Assembly: GCA_937925565.1 (NCBI GenBank)
Contig: CALALM010000179.1
Span: forward strand, 1 to 12,470
Origin: an uncultured Centipeda sp.
GTDB taxonomy: Bacteria; Bacillota; Negativicutes; Selenomonadales; Selenomonadaceae
Reading direction: 5' to 3'
DNA: 12,470 nt
Part shown: positions 1 through 6,666 of the stretch, one piece after another
Layout: each line of letters starts with the position of its first letter
How positions within the stretch are numbered: position 1 is the first letter of the stretch
The notes under the pieces: generated by a model
The model's input: the letters and a program-made list of their open reading frames with translations, nothing else
What the model was told of the DNA's origin: nothing
Database searches by the model: none
Translations under genes and position numbers: made by a program

Positions 1-269
1 CGCCCCTCGTGATCGTGCTCCTCGATCCCAAGGCCATATGCAACGGAGAGTGGTTTCACGCGCGTAAAGATCGCCGTGCCCGAGTAGCCCTTTTTCTCCG
101 CACTGTAAAAATACTGCTCGTAGCCGGGCAGATCGAGGATCGCCTGCCCCTCCTGCATCTTCGTTTCCTGCAGACAAAACGCGTCGGCATCCAGTTCCTT
201 GAAGGACTCCATGAAGCCTTTTTTCAGTGCGGCACGCAGACCATTGACGTTCCATGATACAAAGCGCAT
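1..269 (-). CDS. exoA: Exodeoxyribonuclease III (AP endonuclease), N-terminal part, cut by window edge
   Basis: Only the first 89 residues lie in the window; the gene runs off the low-coordinate edge. The translation opens MRFVSWNVNGLRA, the typical start of the ExoIII/AP-endonuclease (exonuclease-endonuclease-phosphatase) fold, with Asn7 in the position of the conserved catalytic-site Asn. It continues with CLQETK, where Glu35 matches the metal-binding Glu, and then KKGYSGTAIF, another family signature. The family cuts DNA 5' of abasic sites and degrades 3' ends during base-excision repair in the cytoplasm. The ATG at 267-269 follows a GGAGGG ribosome binding site at 277-282, which begins one base after the lepB stop codon (284-286). 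The 14-nt gap indicates co-transcription with lepB. The family assignment is secure; whether the missing C-terminal part is intact cannot be seen. Confidence 0.93.
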   Translation of the reverse strand, partial: MRFVSWNVNGLRAALKKGFMESFKELDADAFCLQETKMQEGQAILDLPGYEQYFYSAEKKGYSGTAIFTRVKPLSVAYGLGIEEHDHEG

Positions 270-283
270 GGTGCTTCCCTCCA

Positions 284-811
284 TCAGAGCGTCTTATATG
301 CCGAAATCGGCCAGAACACAATCATCGCCTTGCCCTTGATGAGGTCGTACGGAACGAAGCCGACATCGGCAAAGCGGCTGTCCTCGGAGTTGTTGCGGTT
401 GTCGCCCATGACGAAGATGCGCCCCTCGGGCACGGTTGACTTCGGGTACTCGCTGCGCGTCTTTTCGAGGATGTAGTCCTCCGTGAGCAGCTGATCGTTG
501 ACGAGCACGCGCCCCTCGCGGATCTCGATCGTATCACCCGGGGTCGCGATCACACGCTTGATGAAGTCGCGGCTCGGGTCACGCGGGTACTGAAAAACGA
601 GGACTTCGCCCTTCTCCGGCGGTCGGAAGCGATAGATGAATTTATTGACGACGAGGCGCTCCTCCGACTCAAGTGTCGGACGCATCGACGGTCCGTCGAC
701 GACGTAGAGCTCCACAATAAAGGTGCGGATGAACATGGCAAGCGCGACGGCGACGACGATGGATACGATCCAGTCCTTGATCTCCGACGCGGTTGACGTT
801 TCTTTTTCCAT
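284..811 (-). CDS. lepB: Signal peptidase I
   Basis: 175 residues, the short Gram-positive-like form with a single N-terminal membrane anchor (about residues 14-33). The enzyme removes signal peptides from exported proteins on the outer face of the cytoplasmic membrane. The catalytic serine is Ser42 in DGPSMRPTL, and the general-base lysine is Lys85 in DFIKRVIATPGD. The conserved box GDNRNNSEDSR lies at about 136-146, so all family boxes (B-E) are present. The ATG at 809-811 follows a GAGGAGGAG ribosome binding site. It lies 62 nt downstream of rplS, with a terminator-like hairpin in the gap and no clear promoter of its own, so it is probably expressed by read-through from rplS. exoA follows after 14 nt. 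The rplS-lepB pairing is common in Firmicutes. Confidence 0.96.
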   Translation of the reverse strand: MEKETSTASEIKDWIVSIVVAVALAMFIRTFIVELYVVDGPSMRPTLESEERLVVNKFIYRFRPPEKGEVLVFQYPRDPSRDFIKRVIATPGDTIEIREGRVLVNDQLLTEDYILEKTRSEYPKSTVPEGRIFVMGDNRNNSEDSRFADVGFVPYDLIKGKAMIVFWPISAYKTL

Positions 812-830
812 AAACTCCTCCTCTCATACA

Positions 831-859
831 GCAAAAATAGGGACTGCCGCAGCAGTCCC
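831..859 (-). terminator. Terminator-like hairpin between rplS and lepB
   Basis: Read on the minus strand, a perfect 8-bp stem GGGACTGC / GCAGTCCC (852-859 with 840-847) closes a 4-base loop, TGCG. It is followed directly by TATTTTTG, giving an intrinsic-terminator shape with a T tract interrupted by one A. It lies 14 nt after the rplS stop and just before the lepB ribosome binding site. Because lepB and exoA show no promoter of their own here, it may act as a partial terminator that lowers lepB expression relative to rplS. The structure is seen directly; the effect is inferred. Confidence 0.7.
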
Positions 860-873
860 CATCCATCGTACAA

Positions 874-1215
874 TTAGCGCTTTTCCCGAATACGAGCTGC
901 CTTGCCCGTAAGTCCACGCAGATAGTAGAGCTTCGCACGGCGGACGATACCGCGGCGCGTCACCTCGATCTTGGCGATACGCGGGGAGTGCACGGGAAAG
1001 AGACGCTCGACGCCGACACCCGAAGCGATGCGGCGCACGGTGAAGGTCTCACGGACGCCTGTGCCCTGACGTGCGATGACAACGCCCTCGAACACCTGAA
1101 TGCGCTCGCGCGTTCCCTCGACGATGCGCGCATGGACGCGAACCGTGTCGCCGGGCGCAAACTCCGGAATGTCGGAGCGAAGCTGCTCCTTCTCAAGGAT
1201 CTCGATGATATTCAT
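874..1215 (-). CDS. rplS: 50S ribosomal protein L19
   Basis: 113 residues, the usual length for bacterial L19, a protein at the interface between the 30S and 50S subunits. Family hallmarks are visible along the whole chain: an N-terminal helix with [11 protein letters not shown], then [28 protein letters not shown], the [21 protein letters not shown] block, and the basic C-terminus [19 protein letters not shown]. The ATG at 1213-1215 follows an AAGGAGG ribosome binding site at 1223-1229. The gene has a good promoter at 1291-1319, giving a leader of roughly 70 nt, and heads the rplS-lepB-exoA block. The trmD/rimM/rpsP genes that often precede rplS are absent; a diguanylate cyclase gene lies upstream instead. 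Confidence 0.98.
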   Translation of the reverse strand: MNIIEILEKEQLRSDIPEFAPGDTVRVHARIVEGTRERIQVFEGVVIARQGTGVRETFTVRRIASGVGVERLFPVHSPRIAKIEVTRRGIVRRAKLYYLRGLTGKAARIREKR

Positions 1216-1290
1216 ATGTTTTCCTCCTTCGCTCGGACGTTCATAGCCGGCTCATGCCGCCCAGCGGACCATCCACACACATACTCAGTG

Positions 1291-1319
1291 ACTATAGCAT
1301 AAGATGCGCCTGTGTGCAA
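1291..1319 (-). promoter_or_regulatory. Sigma-70/A promoter of rplS
   Basis: On the minus strand, -35 TTGCAC (1314-1319), a 17-nt spacer, then -10 TATAGT (1291-1296). The spacer ends in TGC, giving an extended -10 (TGCTATAGT). Predicted transcription starts about 7 nt downstream, near 1284, leaving a leader of about 70 nt before the rplS ATG. That leader can form small GC-rich hairpins (for example CCGC-TGG-GCGG). Autoregulation by L19 through the leader is possible, but I cannot match a known leader motif by eye. Confidence 0.8.
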
Positions 1320-1320
1320 G

Positions 1321-1331
1321 AAAAATTTTTT
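1321..1331 (-). promoter_or_regulatory. A/T tract (candidate UP element) upstream of the rplS -35
   Basis: An uninterrupted AAAAAATTTTT tract (minus strand) begins one base upstream of the rplS -35 hexamer. A/T tracts in this position are typical of UP elements bound by the RNA polymerase alpha subunit at strong ribosomal promoters. The tract also forms the tail of the hairpin that could end the upstream diguanylate cyclase transcript, so it may serve both purposes. Confidence 0.5.
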
Positions 1332-1355
1332 GGCAGGGCACAAATCTGCTCCTGC
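1321..1355 (-). terminator. Possible terminator after the diguanylate cyclase gene
   Basis: Fifteen bases after the stop codon at 1370-1372, the minus strand shows GCAGGAGCA (1347-1355), a 6-base loop, then TGCCCTGC (1333-1340). This makes an 8-bp stem with one bulged A. Downstream comes C, six As and five Ts, so the T run starts 7 nt after the stem. That is later than in a standard intrinsic terminator, so efficiency is doubtful. Confidence 0.4.
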
Positions 1356-1369
1356 GGGATATCATCCTG

Positions 1370-3172
1370 TCAGTGATCCCAAAGCCCCTTCATATTCTCC
1401 TCGGGATGTCCGTTCTCACCCTGTTTCTCCTGCAGCTTTCTCTTCGGGCGACGCGGCGGCATATGTGCCTGCCAGTCCGGTTCGCACGTAATGCGATTGC
1501 GCCCGTTCTCCTTCGACTGATAGAGTGCGATGTCGGCACGCTTTACCACATGGTCTGCCGTATCCTCATCCGTCCCGTACCAGACCGCAACGCCGCCGCT
1601 GCACGTCACCTGCGCCGACGGATGGATATGCGCCTCGGAGACCGCCTCCCGAAGAGTATTCGCGAACGCCTCTGCCTCCGTCCCGTCATAGTGGAGACAG
1701 AGCAGGATGAACTCCTCGCCGCCCCAGCGAATAAGGATGTGCCGACGGTCGAGAAAGCCGCTGATGGTCTGTGCAAATCCTACAAGCACGTCATCGCCGA
1801 CATCGTGACCGTAGGTGTCATTGATGTTCTTGAAATGATCGATGTCAAACATGATGAGGGCAAACGGCTCCTTGGTCTCGAGCGAGATCCGCATGAAATC
1901 ACGTGTTGCTGCCGGGAATTTATTGCGGTTGAACGCACCTGTGAGAGGATCGATCTCCATACGCTTCGTCACGACGCTGACCTCGTTCTCGAGACTCTCG
2001 GAGAGTTCCGTGAGATAGCGCTCATGTGCAGCGCGCTCCAGAATCAGTTGAACGATAAAGAAGCCGATGGTATAGATACCAAACGGAACGAGGTACATAT
2101 GCCACGCAAACAGGCGATATTGCAGCGCCATTCCATCGACAACAGCAAGCGCCGAGAGTGTCCCAAACGCGATAAGCAGCGAACGGCAGCGCCGATTGCC
2201 GCGCTCATGACACGACCGGAGCCAATATACGGTCATAAGTCCGCAGACAAGGAGCGCAGGATAGTAAAAGAACCGCATGAGAAAGAATCCGTTCTGCTCC
2301 AAAAGCTCGAGCAAAACGGCAAAAAAGAAAATAAGTCCGTAGATGCAGGAAAGTTGAAGGATGTTCTTTTTATAACGTTCATCAATGATGCTGTAAATGA
2401 GCAGGTTCGCACTGAGCGGGATGAGATAGGTTGAAATCATCTCCAAATTCCACCAGAACACCGGTCGGTCAAGCAAAAACAACATGAGACTCGACGAGCT
2501 GACCATCCAGACGAAAAAGATAACCAGGACAACGATCAGCCGCAGATAGATATCCCGAAGCTCCTTTTCTGTGAAAAAGTAGACACCGAGCAGCATGATG
2601 AAGATGAGGAGTGCCGTGATGCCGCTGACATGGGGGAAGTTGTAGAGGAATACATCCTCGATCTGATGTGCAGCGCGCGCGAGACGAATGTGGTCGAACT
2701 GACCGAGCACCCAGATGTTGTCGGAATGTACCTGCATATAAAGCTGGCGCCCGACTGCCCATACGGGCAGATCGACGAGATGCCACTTCCGCCCATAGGA
2801 GGAGTTATGTTGGCTGAGGTCACCGTAGTGATAGATCGATACCCCATCCAAAAAGATCCGCACAGCCTGATCGGTGGTGGAGAAAAAAAGGCTCTCGTCT
2901 GCCCCCGTATCGGGCGGAATGTAGACTCGAATCCAGACGTAGTGCGTCCCCTCGGGTACGGCGACACCAAACTGCGGATTGAATTTCCGCCAGCGCCCCT
3001 CGTCCTTCGAGAAGGTCGGAACGCTCCTCGCCGCCCGGTCCTCAGCATCGGACGTGTTTGACTGCCAATACTCCCACAAGAGTTCGGAGGTCTCAGCCGA
3101 AACCGGATGCTGTGCGCAAAGAAAAAAAACACAAAAAAACAGTTGTACGAATGCACACAATCTCCGATTCAT
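1370..3172 (-). CDS. Membrane diguanylate cyclase with 7TMR-DISM-like sensor and GGDEF domain
   Basis: 600 residues. A signal peptide (about 1-26, ending PVSA) leads to an extracytoplasmic beta-rich domain (about 27-170). This is followed by seven or so hydrophobic segments between about 183 and 378, a coiled linker (about 379-405), and a GGDEF domain (about 406-562). The domain order resembles 7TMR-DISM receptors. The cyclase domain looks active: DPLTGAFNRNKF, FDIDHFKNIND with the metal-binding Asp443/Asp445 region, and an intact GGEEF at 484-488. It would make cyclic di-GMP from two GTP. The inhibitory I-site (RxxD just before the GGEEF) reads DRRH, so feedback inhibition by that site is probably absent. 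The last 35 residues form a basic, proline-rich tail. The ATG at 3170-3172 follows a GAGGAGG site. It lies 57 nt after aroB with no convincing promoter between. The ligand is unknown. Confidence 0.9.
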   Translation of the reverse strand: MNRRLCAFVQLFFCVFFLCAQHPVSAETSELLWEYWQSNTSDAEDRAARSVPTFSKDEGRWRKFNPQFGVAVPEGTHYVWIRVYIPPDTGADESLFFSTTDQAVRIFLDGVSIYHYGDLSQHNSSYGRKWHLVDLPVWAVGRQLYMQVHSDNIWVLGQFDHIRLARAAHQIEDVFLYNFPHVSGITALLIFIMLLGVYFFTEKELRDIYLRLIVVLVIFFVWMVSSSSLMLFLLDRPVFWWNLEMISTYLIPLSANLLIYSIIDERYKKNILQLSCIYGLIFFFAVLLELLEQNGFFLMRFFYYPALLVCGLMTVYWLRSCHERGNRRCRSLLIAFGTLSALAVVDGMALQYRLFAWHMYLVPFGIYTIGFFIVQLILERAAHERYLTELSESLENEVSVVTKRMEIDPLTGAFNRNKFPAATRDFMRISLETKEPFALIMFDIDHFKNINDTYGHDVGDDVLVGFAQTISGFLDRRHILIRWGGEEFILLCLHYDGTEAEAFANTLREAVSEAHIHPSAQVTCSGGVAVWYGTDEDTADHVVKRADIALYQSKENGRNRITCEPDWQAHMPPRRPKRKLQEKQGENGHPEENMKGLWDH

Positions 3173-3229
3173 TTTCTGCCGCCTCCTCTCAGAATTATTC
3201 GTTGGAAAATGAAGTGTACTTAAGATTTT

Positions 3230-4318
3230 TCAGGAAGAAAGTCCCAGCAAAGTTTTGCGTACCATCTCCTCAGGGACATCACTGTGCACAGAGACCTTTC
3301 CGATGCTGTCCGCGAGCACCCAATGAATTCGCCCGCCGACGGTTTTTTTGTCATGAAAGAGATCTTCGTACATCGCGTCTGCCGTCACACCATCGACAGA
3401 GAGCGGCAGTCCCATCGCGCTGCTCAATTCATTCATACGCACGCGGTCCACATCCGGGAGAATCCCCATCTGCACGCTGATATCCGCTGCGCCCGCCATA
3501 CCGATCGCAACCGCCTCGCCGTGCCGATAGCGTGCATAGCCCGTCTCTTTCTCAATCGCGTGCGCAATTGTATGCCCAAAGTTCAGGATGCGGCGCAGTC
3601 CCCCCTCGCGTTCATCCTGCCGCACGACATCCGCCTTGATCTCACAGGACCGTGCGATCATATGCGCCACAGCGGCGGGTTCGAGAGCAAGCACCTCCGT
3701 ACGGTGCCGCTCAAGCCACGCAAAGAAATCGGCATCGTAGATGATGCCGTATTTGATGATCTCGCCAAGTCCCGTGGCGATCTCACGTGCGGGCAGTGTC
3801 TTCAGAAAATCCAGCTCCATAAAGACAGCGTCCGGCTGATAGAACGCACCGATGAGATTCTTGCCGAGCGGATGGTTGACGGCAACCTTGCCGCCGACGC
3901 TCGAGTCTACCTGTGCGAGGAGACTTGTCGGGATCTGGATGAAGGGCACACCGCGCATGTAGGTCGCCGCAACAAAGCCCGCAAGATCGCCGACCACGCC
4001 GCCGCCAAGCGCGAAGATCGGCGAACGGCGATCCAGCCCCAGCTCAATTGCGCGCGTAAAGAGTTCATTCGCCTGCGTGAGGCTCTTCGAGGACTCCCCA
4101 GCAGGAATCGTCGCGATCTCTGCCTGCACGCCTGCATCTGCGAGGAGCGCTGCAATCTGCCCGGCGCAGAGTGGTGCGATATTTGTATCCGTGACGATCA
4201 TGCCGTGCGGGGAGTATTCCGCCTGACGGACAAACGCACGTATTTCGTCCACGATGCCGCTGCCGATCACAAGCGAATAGCTGCGCTCCCCGAGTTCAAC
4301 GTCTACCCTCTGCATCAT
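3230..4318 (-). CDS. aroB: 3-dehydroquinate synthase
   Basis: 362 residues, normal family length. The enzyme converts DAHP to 3-dehydroquinate using NAD and a divalent metal, the second step of the shikimate pathway in the cytoplasm. Visible motifs are the NAD-binding loop GGGVVGDLAGF (from 105), the substrate-binding DSSVGGKVAVNHPLGKN (138-154), and three metal ligands: Glu186 (GLGEIIKYG), His249 (NFGHTIAHAIE) and His266 (RHGEAVAIGM). The frame is open further upstream into aroK, but the start is placed at the tandem ATGs (4313-4318). These follow the aroK stop (4320-4322) by one base and have GGAG eight bases upstream, inside the aroK end. The order aroC-aroK-aroB with near-zero gaps indicates one translationally coupled unit. 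The second ATG (4313-4315) is an equally possible start. Confidence 0.96.
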   Translation of the reverse strand: MMQRVDVELGERSYSLVIGSGIVDEIRAFVRQAEYSPHGMIVTDTNIAPLCAGQIAALLADAGVQAEIATIPAGESSKSLTQANELFTRAIELGLDRRSPIFALGGGVVGDLAGFVAATYMRGVPFIQIPTSLLAQVDSSVGGKVAVNHPLGKNLIGAFYQPDAVFMELDFLKTLPAREIATGLGEIIKYGIIYDADFFAWLERHRTEVLALEPAAVAHMIARSCEIKADVVRQDEREGGLRRILNFGHTIAHAIEKETGYARYRHGEAVAIGMAGAADISVQMGILPDVDRVRMNELSSAMGLPLSVDGVTADAMYEDLFHDKKTVGGRIHWVLADSIGKVSVHSDVPEEMVRKTLLGLSS

Positions 4319-4319
4319 A

Positions 4320-4841
4320 TCATTTTCTCCAAATCCGTGTTGCCTGTACGATATACTCCGCCACCTCAAGCGGCGAGCGCCCGCTCGTATCCACCGTGAC
4401 GTCCGCGTCCTCATAGAGATGCCGCCGTTCCTCAAGAAGCTGCACCACTGCAGCGCGGCGATCCCCGGCATCGGCACCGTCGAGAACGGGGCGCGCACCG
4501 CGCGCTTCCGTCCGCCGGAGGATGGTATCGACATCGGCGGTCAACGCAACAAGCACGCCGTTCCGGCGCAGCAGCGCCACATTCTCCGGATCCTTGACCG
4601 TTCCGCCGCCGGTTGCAATGACGAGGTTCGTACGTGCCGCCGCATCGCGCACAGCCTCCTTCTCGCGTACGCGAAAATACGGCTCACCGTGCTCAGCAAA
4701 CATCGCAGGGATGCTCATGCCGTGCTGCTCTTCGATCGTTCGGTCGAGATCGTGAAAGACACAACCGAGCCGCCCTGCGAGCAGCCGCCCGACGCTGGTC
4801 TTGCCCGTCCCCATGAAGCCGATCAGTACGACGTTCTTCAT
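4320..4841 (-). CDS. aroK: Shikimate kinase
   Basis: 173 residues, typical for the family. It phosphorylates shikimate with ATP in the cytoplasm. From the chosen start the protein opens MKNVVLIGFMGTGKTSVGR, with the Walker A loop GFMGTGKT at 8-15. The substrate-binding Asp is in HDLD (31-33), followed by Arg57 in YFRVRE and the glycine motif TGGGT (78-80). The lid sequence ARGARPVL carries Arg117. The ATG at 4839-4841 overlaps the aroC stop as ATGA, a classic coupled arrangement. An in-frame ATG four codons earlier (4851-4853, adding MAEG) is the alternative. Neither start has a well-spaced ribosome binding site, so translation probably depends on coupling to aroC. aroB follows after a single base. 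Confidence 0.95.
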   Translation of the reverse strand: MKNVVLIGFMGTGKTSVGRLLAGRLGCVFHDLDRTIEEQHGMSIPAMFAEHGEPYFRVREKEAVRDAAARTNLVIATGGGTVKDPENVALLRRNGVLVALTADVDTILRRTEARGARPVLDGADAGDRRAAVVQLLEERRHLYEDADVTVDTSGRSPLEVAEYIVQATRIWRK

Positions 4842-6007
4842 CCCTTCTGCCATATCCTTTCAAGCCGCGCACGGTAAGAGGCAAGCGAAGCACTGAGATC
4901 CGTCATCGTATCCGCATGAAACTGTGTGCAGATCGCGTCCGCAAGAACAAAGGAGATCATAGCCTCGCCGACCACCGAGGCGGCAGGCACGGCGCAGGCA
5001 TCGCTGCGCTCCTTGCTCGCGGAGACCTCGTTGTGCGTTGCAATGTCCACTGTCCGAAGCGGCGCCATCAGCGTCGGAATGGGTTTCATCGCCGCGCGTA
5101 CGACGAGCGTCTCACCGTTCGTCATGCCGCCCTCGATACCGCCTGCGCGGTTCGTCTTACGATAGGGATGCCCATCCGTCCTCATAAAGAGTTCATCGTG
5201 AATCTCGCTGCCGGGCAGATGTGCGCACCGGAAGCCCGCACCGATCTCCACTCCCTTAATCGCCTGAATGGACATCAGAGCTCCTGCGATTTGCCCGTCG
5301 AGGCGGCGATCCCACTGCGTATGGGAGCCGAGCCCGATGGGAAGCCCGCGCACGACGATCTCAAAGACGCCGCCGAGCGTATCGCCTGCCGCCTTCGCCT
5401 CATCGATGCGAGCCTTCATGTGCGCCTCTGCCGCAGGATCGCAGCAGTTCAGATCGGCGCTGTTCGTCACGCCGATGTCCTCATCGCGGATTGCCGCGCG
5501 ATCCACCGTCACGCCGCCGATCTCCGTCACATGAGAGGCGACGGTTACATCGAGTGCGGCAAGCAGCTGACGGCAGACGGCACCGACGGCAACGCGCATC
5601 GTCGTCTCGCGCGCACTCGAGCGCTCAAGAATGTCACGCGCATCGGTGCGCTCATATTTCAGAACGCCCGTGAGATCGGCATGTCCCGGGCGCACAGCGG
5701 TAACCTTTGGACCGGCGGGCGTGCCAAAGGGATCCATGCGCTCCGTCCAGTTTGCAAAATCGCGGTTCACGACCTGAAGCGTGATCGGTGAGCCGAGCGT
5801 CTCACCGAAACGCAGCCCCGAGAGAACAAGGGCGTGATCCGTCTCGATCTTCATGCGGTCGCCGCGTCCATAGCCCCGTTGACGACGTGCAAGCTGTGCG
5901 TCGATCGCCGCACGCGTGAGCCGCAGTCCGGCGGGCATCCCATCGAGAATCGCCGTCAGTGCGGCACCGTGCGACTCCCCGCCTGTGACAAAACGCAGAT
6001 GACTCAT
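4838..6007 (-). CDS. aroC: Chorismate synthase
   Basis: 389 residues, within the usual range of about 360-400. It converts EPSP to chorismate with reduced FMN, the last step of the shikimate pathway. Signature blocks are GGESHG (9-14), RRQRGYGRGDRMKIE (41-55), PGHADLTGVLKY, ERSSARETTMRVAVGA (the second family signature) and GGIEGGMTNGE in the C-terminal half. The ATG at 6005-6007 follows a G-rich site (GGGGGG, ending six bases before the ATG). It starts 117 nt after pilO, the largest gap in the pilus-aro region. I could not find a convincing promoter there, so it may be read through from the pilus operon or use a weak promoter. aroK overlaps its stop codon. Confidence 0.97.
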   Translation of the reverse strand: MSHLRFVTGGESHGAALTAILDGMPAGLRLTRAAIDAQLARRQRGYGRGDRMKIETDHALVLSGLRFGETLGSPITLQVVNRDFANWTERMDPFGTPAGPKVTAVRPGHADLTGVLKYERTDARDILERSSARETTMRVAVGAVCRQLLAALDVTVASHVTEIGGVTVDRAAIRDEDIGVTNSADLNCCDPAAEAHMKARIDEAKAAGDTLGGVFEIVVRGLPIGLGSHTQWDRRLDGQIAGALMSIQAIKGVEIGAGFRCAHLPGSEIHDELFMRTDGHPYRKTNRAGGIEGGMTNGETLVVRAAMKPIPTLMAPLRTVDIATHNEVSASKERSDACAVPAASVVGEAMISFVLADAICTQFHADTMTDLSASLASYRARLERIWQKG

Positions 6008-6124
6008 TCAAATCCCCCCATTAACATTCACAGTTTCTAAAGTAGATTCGATGTATCGGCGTCTTTTCCTGCAAGACTGCCCCGTTTTGCCACAAGGATG
6101 AAGGCGCCACCACACAGAACGTCG
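6008..6124 (-). other. Gap between pilO and aroC; nothing assignable
   Basis: 117 bases without a gene. It holds the aroC ribosome binding site and a small imperfect hairpin (GGC-GTCTT with AAGAC-T-GCC, 6058-6081) that is not followed by a T run on either strand. No clear -35/-10 pair is visible on the minus strand; the best candidate, TTGCAG plus 17 nt to TCGAAT, is poor. Whether aroC has its own promoter here cannot be decided by eye. Confidence 0.4.
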
Positions 6125-6658
6125 TTATTCCGCCGCGCGTGTTGCGATCCTCAGAAGAAGCACGCAGTGCAGCCCATTCCCCTCTGCCGTGAGTGTAAAA
6201 TCTCCATATGAAACACTGCGTCCCTGCTCCTGCACTGCACGCAGAAATGTAAGCACATCAAAATAATTCCCATGAAACTTGAGCACAATTGGCTGTATCA
6301 CGATCGCACCGCTTTGCTCCGACATGCGCGGCTCAAAGGCTTCAATCGTCACGCCGCTCCGCTGTGCAAGATGCTCCACAGCATGAACAAACGCCCCCTG
6401 CCCGCGTTCCTCCGGCAGCGCATCCGCGAGACGCGCCTGCCGTGCACGCAGTTTTGCCTCCGCCTGTACATCGTCCCGCAATGTGCGCTGATAGCTCTCC
6501 ATGTCTGCAAGTGCTGCCTCAGCCGCTGTCCGCTCAGCAATTGCCGATGCGCGCTCCGCCGTGAAGACGGGAGAAACGACCTGCAGATAGAGGAAGAGCA
6601 AGCCAAGCACCCAGATCAGTGCGATTTCGATGCGCTGCCGCGCAGAAAACTGTCCCAT
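6125..6658 (-). CDS. pilO: Type IV pilus alignment protein PilO (GspM-like)
   Basis: 177 residues. A short cytoplasmic start and one membrane segment (about 10-31) lead to a coiled coil rich in Ala, Glu and Arg (about 34-80). A periplasmic ferredoxin-like domain (about 87-175) follows. It contains GNYFDVLTFLRAVQEQGRSVSYGDFTL, close to the PilO pattern of a Gly-Asn-Tyr start, a helix, then 'R-x-V' before a strand. PilO forms a dimer or complex with PilN that links the cytoplasmic PilM/motor to the outer parts of the pilus machine. The ATG at 6656-6658 follows AGGGGGC four bases away, and the gene begins 8 nt after the PilM/N-like gene stops. It is the last gene of the pilus block. The family is clear from architecture and context, though overall similarity to characterised PilO proteins is likely low. 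Confidence 0.85.
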   Translation of the reverse strand: MGQFSARQRIEIALIWVLGLLFLYLQVVSPVFTAERASAIAERTAAEAALADMESYQRTLRDDVQAEAKLRARQARLADALPEERGQGAFVHAVEHLAQRSGVTIEAFEPRMSEQSGAIVIQPIVLKFHGNYFDVLTFLRAVQEQGRSVSYGDFTLTAEGNGLHCVLLLRIATRAAE

Positions 6659-6666
6659 TGTGCCCC

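Noticed and set aside
1216..1290. Known ribosomal protein L19 leader motif in the rplS 5' region
   Set aside because: Only short GC-rich hairpins can be seen, and I cannot match them to a known leader consensus without a covariance search.
1304..2434. 376-codon open frame on the plus strand opposite the diguanylate cyclase
   Set aside because: It lies antisense to a gene with full domain architecture, gives a composition rich in Arg and His with no recognisable motif, and has no ribosome binding site. It is a shadow of GC-rich codon use.
3173..3229. Promoter or c-di-GMP riboswitch before the diguanylate cyclase gene
   Set aside because: The gap is only 57 nt, too short for the riboswitch fold, and the best -35/-10 pair (TTAAGT, 18 nt, AATAAT) is weak.
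3284..4399. 371-codon open frame on the plus strand opposite aroB
   Set aside because: Antisense to an unmistakable aroB with all metal ligands; the translated sequence has no family features.
4319..4534. Upstream extension of the aroB frame into aroK
   Set aside because: The family N-terminus (RVDVELGERSYSLVIG) begins right after the tandem ATG at 4313-4318, which has a suitable GGAG; the extension would duplicate aroK sequence in another frame.
4916..5791. 291-codon open frame on the plus strand opposite aroC
   Set aside because: Antisense to chorismate synthase and rich in Arg/His/Ala without motifs.
6058..6081. Hairpin in the pilO-aroC gap as a terminator of the pilus operon
   Set aside because: The stem is interrupted by a bulge and no T run follows on either strand.
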